The position numbers were made by a program, and so were the translations under genes. Under the pieces are notes generated by a model, which saw nothing but the letters and a program-made list of their open reading frames with translations, ran no database searches and was not told where the DNA came from. A stretch of DNA of 64,000 nt from Bdellovibrionales bacterium (lineage in GTDB: Bacteria > Bdellovibrionota > UBA1018): positions 1 through 64,000 of the forward strand of contig JAFEAP010000002.1 of the NCBI GenBank assembly GCA_018266355.1, read 5' to 3'. This document shows, in pieces, positions 63,201 through 64,000 of the stretch; within the stretch, counting starts at the first letter, position 1, and every line of letters starts with the position of its first letter.

Positions 63201-64000
63201 CGGAGCGTCGGCCGTGATCTGCACGCCCTTCGTCGCCACGAGCGGATTCGCCGCGTAAGCGAGCGCCGTCGGAGCGACGTCGTTCACCTGGATCGTGAGC
63301 GAAGCGTTCGTCGAGCCGCCCGAGTTCGTCGCGGTCACGACGTAAGCCGCGCTGACTGCGAGGACGGAAGGCGTACCGGAAATCACGCCCGTCGACGGAT
63401 CCAAGACGAGGCCGGCCGGAAGCGCCGGATTCACGCTATAGGAAACGACCGCGCCCCCCGCGGAGGACGGCGTATCGGCCGCGATGGCCACGCCCTTCGT
63501 CGCCACGAGCGGATTCGCGCCGTAAGTGAGCGTCGTCGGCGCGACGTCATTCACCGCGATCTTGATCGTCGCCATCGACGAACCGAAGGAGTTCGTCGCC
63601 TTCACGACGTAGTCGGTCGACGGAGAAAGGATGTTCGCGGTGCCCGAGATCGTCCCGGTCGCGGCGTTCAGCGAGAGTCCGTCCGGCAGGTCGGGCGAGA
63701 TCGCGAACGAAGTCGGATTGCCGTTGAAGGTCGCGGTGTCGTTCGCGATCGCCATCCCGCGGGTCACGACGAGCGGGTTCACGGCGTAGGCGATATTCGA
63801 CGGCGGTTTCGAGTTCTGGCTGCGCAGGTTGATCCAGCTCAGGACCGCGCTCAGCATCGCCGAGCCGTCGCCGGTGCAAACCGCCGACGAGCAGTGGCCG
63901 TTCCCGGAATAAACGACGAGCGCCGAGGCCGGTGCGTTCGAGAAGTTCACGTAAGAGAGAGAGGCGCCGTACGCGGTGTTCACGCTCGAGGACGCGTGGT
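60297..64000 (-). CDS. Large exported protein: ten putative-Ig repeats plus CxxCH domain (truncated)
   Basis: The open frame runs through the window edge, so only the C-terminal 1234 residues are visible. An N-terminal visible part (SYVNFSNAPASALVVYSG, HCSSAVCTGDGSAMLSAVLSWINL) looks like the end of a haem-associated domain. Then follow ten repeats of about 89 residues each of the He_PIG/putative-Ig type. After them comes LPKCTGCHNANSKAPVVDLSTY, a single CxxCH site with a cytochrome-like context and AVFNWIQKGAPG, then a Pro/Ser/Thr linker and an alpha-helical C-terminal domain with CNANGMNSGLTGCG. It likely spans a long distance from the surface, carrying haem at its far end. Confidence 0.8.
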   Translation of the reverse strand, partial: HASSSVNTAYGASLSYVNFSNAPASALVVYSGNGHCSSAVCTGDGSAMLSAVLSWINLRSQNSKPPSNIAYAVNPLVVTRGMAIANDTATFNGNPTSFAISPDLPDGLSLNAATGTISGTANILSPSTDYVVKATNSFGSSMATIKIAVNDVAPTTLTYGANPLVATKGVAIAADTPSSAGGAVVSYSVNPALPAGLVLDPSTGVISGTPSVLAVSAAYVVTATNSGGSTNASLTIQVNDVAPTALAYAANPLVATKGVQITADAPTVTGGPIVLYSVVPNLPTGLLLNAMTGVVSGTPTAISPLTAYTITATNSGGSKTAILNIQVNDAAPSGLAYSKNPLVATKGVAIAADTPSSAGGAIVSYSVNPALPTGLVLNATTGVITGTPTVLQASANYVVTATNSGGSSTATLAIAVNDAAPANLAYSVAAVTAVAGTAMTPDNPSSTGGVVTSYSVNPALPAGIVLNATTGVISGVPSAQSAKANYVVTAKNSGGSVTATVSILVNAAPPSNLAYAVNPLVATKGSAITPDTATLGSGTAMSYSVNPALPAGLVLNTTTGAISGTPTVVSPLTGYVVTVVTSGGSATATVNIQVKDVAPSNLAYSANPLVATKGSAIAADNPSSSGGAVVSYAVNPALPAGLVFNTTTGVITGTATALQASANYVVTATNSGGSATATLVISVVDVGPANLAYSVNPLVATKGVAIAADNPSNTGGAITSYSVNPALPNGLVLNATTGVITGIPTAVSGQSSYTVTGSSAAGSTSVVLKIQVNDIAPSLLSYTVNPMVLSRTMAIAANSPKFSGGTPTSYTSNPALPAGLVLNATTGVITGTPSVVAAAANYVITASNSGGAATVSLSITVNDIAPTMLAYNQAIAFYVVGTAITANSPANAGGFISTYSVNPALPAGLVLNTSSGVISGTPTAAAAAKDYVVTGSNGGGSTTATVNITSFAPNANDPNATWTYMSTNILPKCTGCHNANSKAPVVDLSTYSAVMTQVVAGKPMNSLFFTYIAPSSPEPMPLGAPALSTTDQAAVFNWIQKGAPGPAPSPSPSPTPAPSPTAGSTTACNANGMNSGLTGCGSMMTPTTYAVIARLVKVLGAAGVSPTAGNFKTTLDQAKSSLPDNADPQVATGYDQIPLLVYSACADAKASSYGVSTSATVANSTSALVAAGVAMVNAHVGNLAAAGTALNTQVTAVFTTLVNADAAAGATTAQTFISVCQAANTFGIEMTGF
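61137..63806 (-). repeat. Ten tandem putative-Ig repeats of about 267 bp
   Basis: Each unit carries NPLVATKG-like, SYSVNPALPAGLVLN, TTGVITGTP and YVVTATNSGGS blocks. Central units (2, 4, 7, 8) are nearly identical, the first and last ones diverge. This gradient is typical for repeat arrays that expand or are homogenised by recombination. Confidence 0.85.

Noticed and set aside
61137..63806. Regular repeats as a possible CRISPR array
   Set aside because: Unit length is about 267 bp, in frame with protein repeats, and has no short direct repeats with unique spacers. No CRISPR array was seen anywhere in the window.

Overview
The window is a 64 kb stretch of a GC-rich Gram-negative chromosome. 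Lipobox signal peptides, a predicted outer-membrane barrel protein, Tat- and Sec-exported proteins and CxxCH haem proteins all point to a double-membrane cell. The mix of families (PrkA, DUF2254, GIY-YIG UvrC-like protein, putative-Ig/cytochrome proteins, mobile mystery proteins A/B) would fit Bdellovibrionota or another former deltaproteobacterial lineage. That placement is inference; no rRNA or other phylogenetic marker is present.

Layout. (1) 1-17.3 kb is chromosomal core: the 3' end of rmuC, an exported HEYGH metalloprotein, an M20 dipeptidase / SIS / threonine-aldolase operon, a DEDDy exonuclease, a lipoprotein 5'-nucleotidase, the PrkA kinase, an RluA-type pseudouridine synthase, an exported amidohydrolase, and a barrel protein / CDF transporter / HAD phosphatase operon. 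The CDF gene has no ATG, GTG or TTG start. (2) tRNA-His lies at 17343-17420. An approximately 18 kb island runs from its 3' end (core GTCACCCCATT at 17412) to a second copy at 35482. The island carries an XRE regulator with a membrane protein, a replication-relaxation-like protein and a VirD4/TraG-type ATPase next to a long hairpin, two small HTH proteins and a tyrosine integrase. It continues with mobile mystery proteins A and B (HTH plus Fic), a DUF6933 protein, and a visibly AT-richer type I restriction cluster (HTH, PD-(D/E)xK protein, HsdM, HsdS, HsdR, SprT-like metallopeptidase). A three-gene cassette of two membrane proteins and a zinc-ribbon/HNH-like protein ends it. (3) 35.5-50.5 kb holds a native terminator, a hairpin-rich non-coding stretch, and a stress-type block: GlsB/YeaQ, DUF2254, two universal stress proteins, a flavodoxin, a host-attachment-type protein, a PAS histidine kinase, a two-TM potassium-type channel, a beta-CASP nuclease and a DUF4010 protein. 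(4) 50.6-57.4 kb holds a response regulator/PAS-kinase pair, an OPT-family transporter and a lipoprotein form of KatG. (5) 57.4-64 kb is a minus-strand gene set for exported proteins: a protein with ten putative-Ig repeats and a CxxCH domain (truncated by the window edge), a Tat-exported protein, and a second single-CxxCH protein.

The strongest candidates for something undescribed are the three-gene membrane/zinc-ribbon cassette at the end of the island (34.3-35.4 kb), the island's minimal transfer module with its hairpin (19.46-21.97 kb), the structured non-coding region beside the tRNA-His terminator (35.56-35.76 kb), and the Ig-repeat/CxxCH/Tat gene set.
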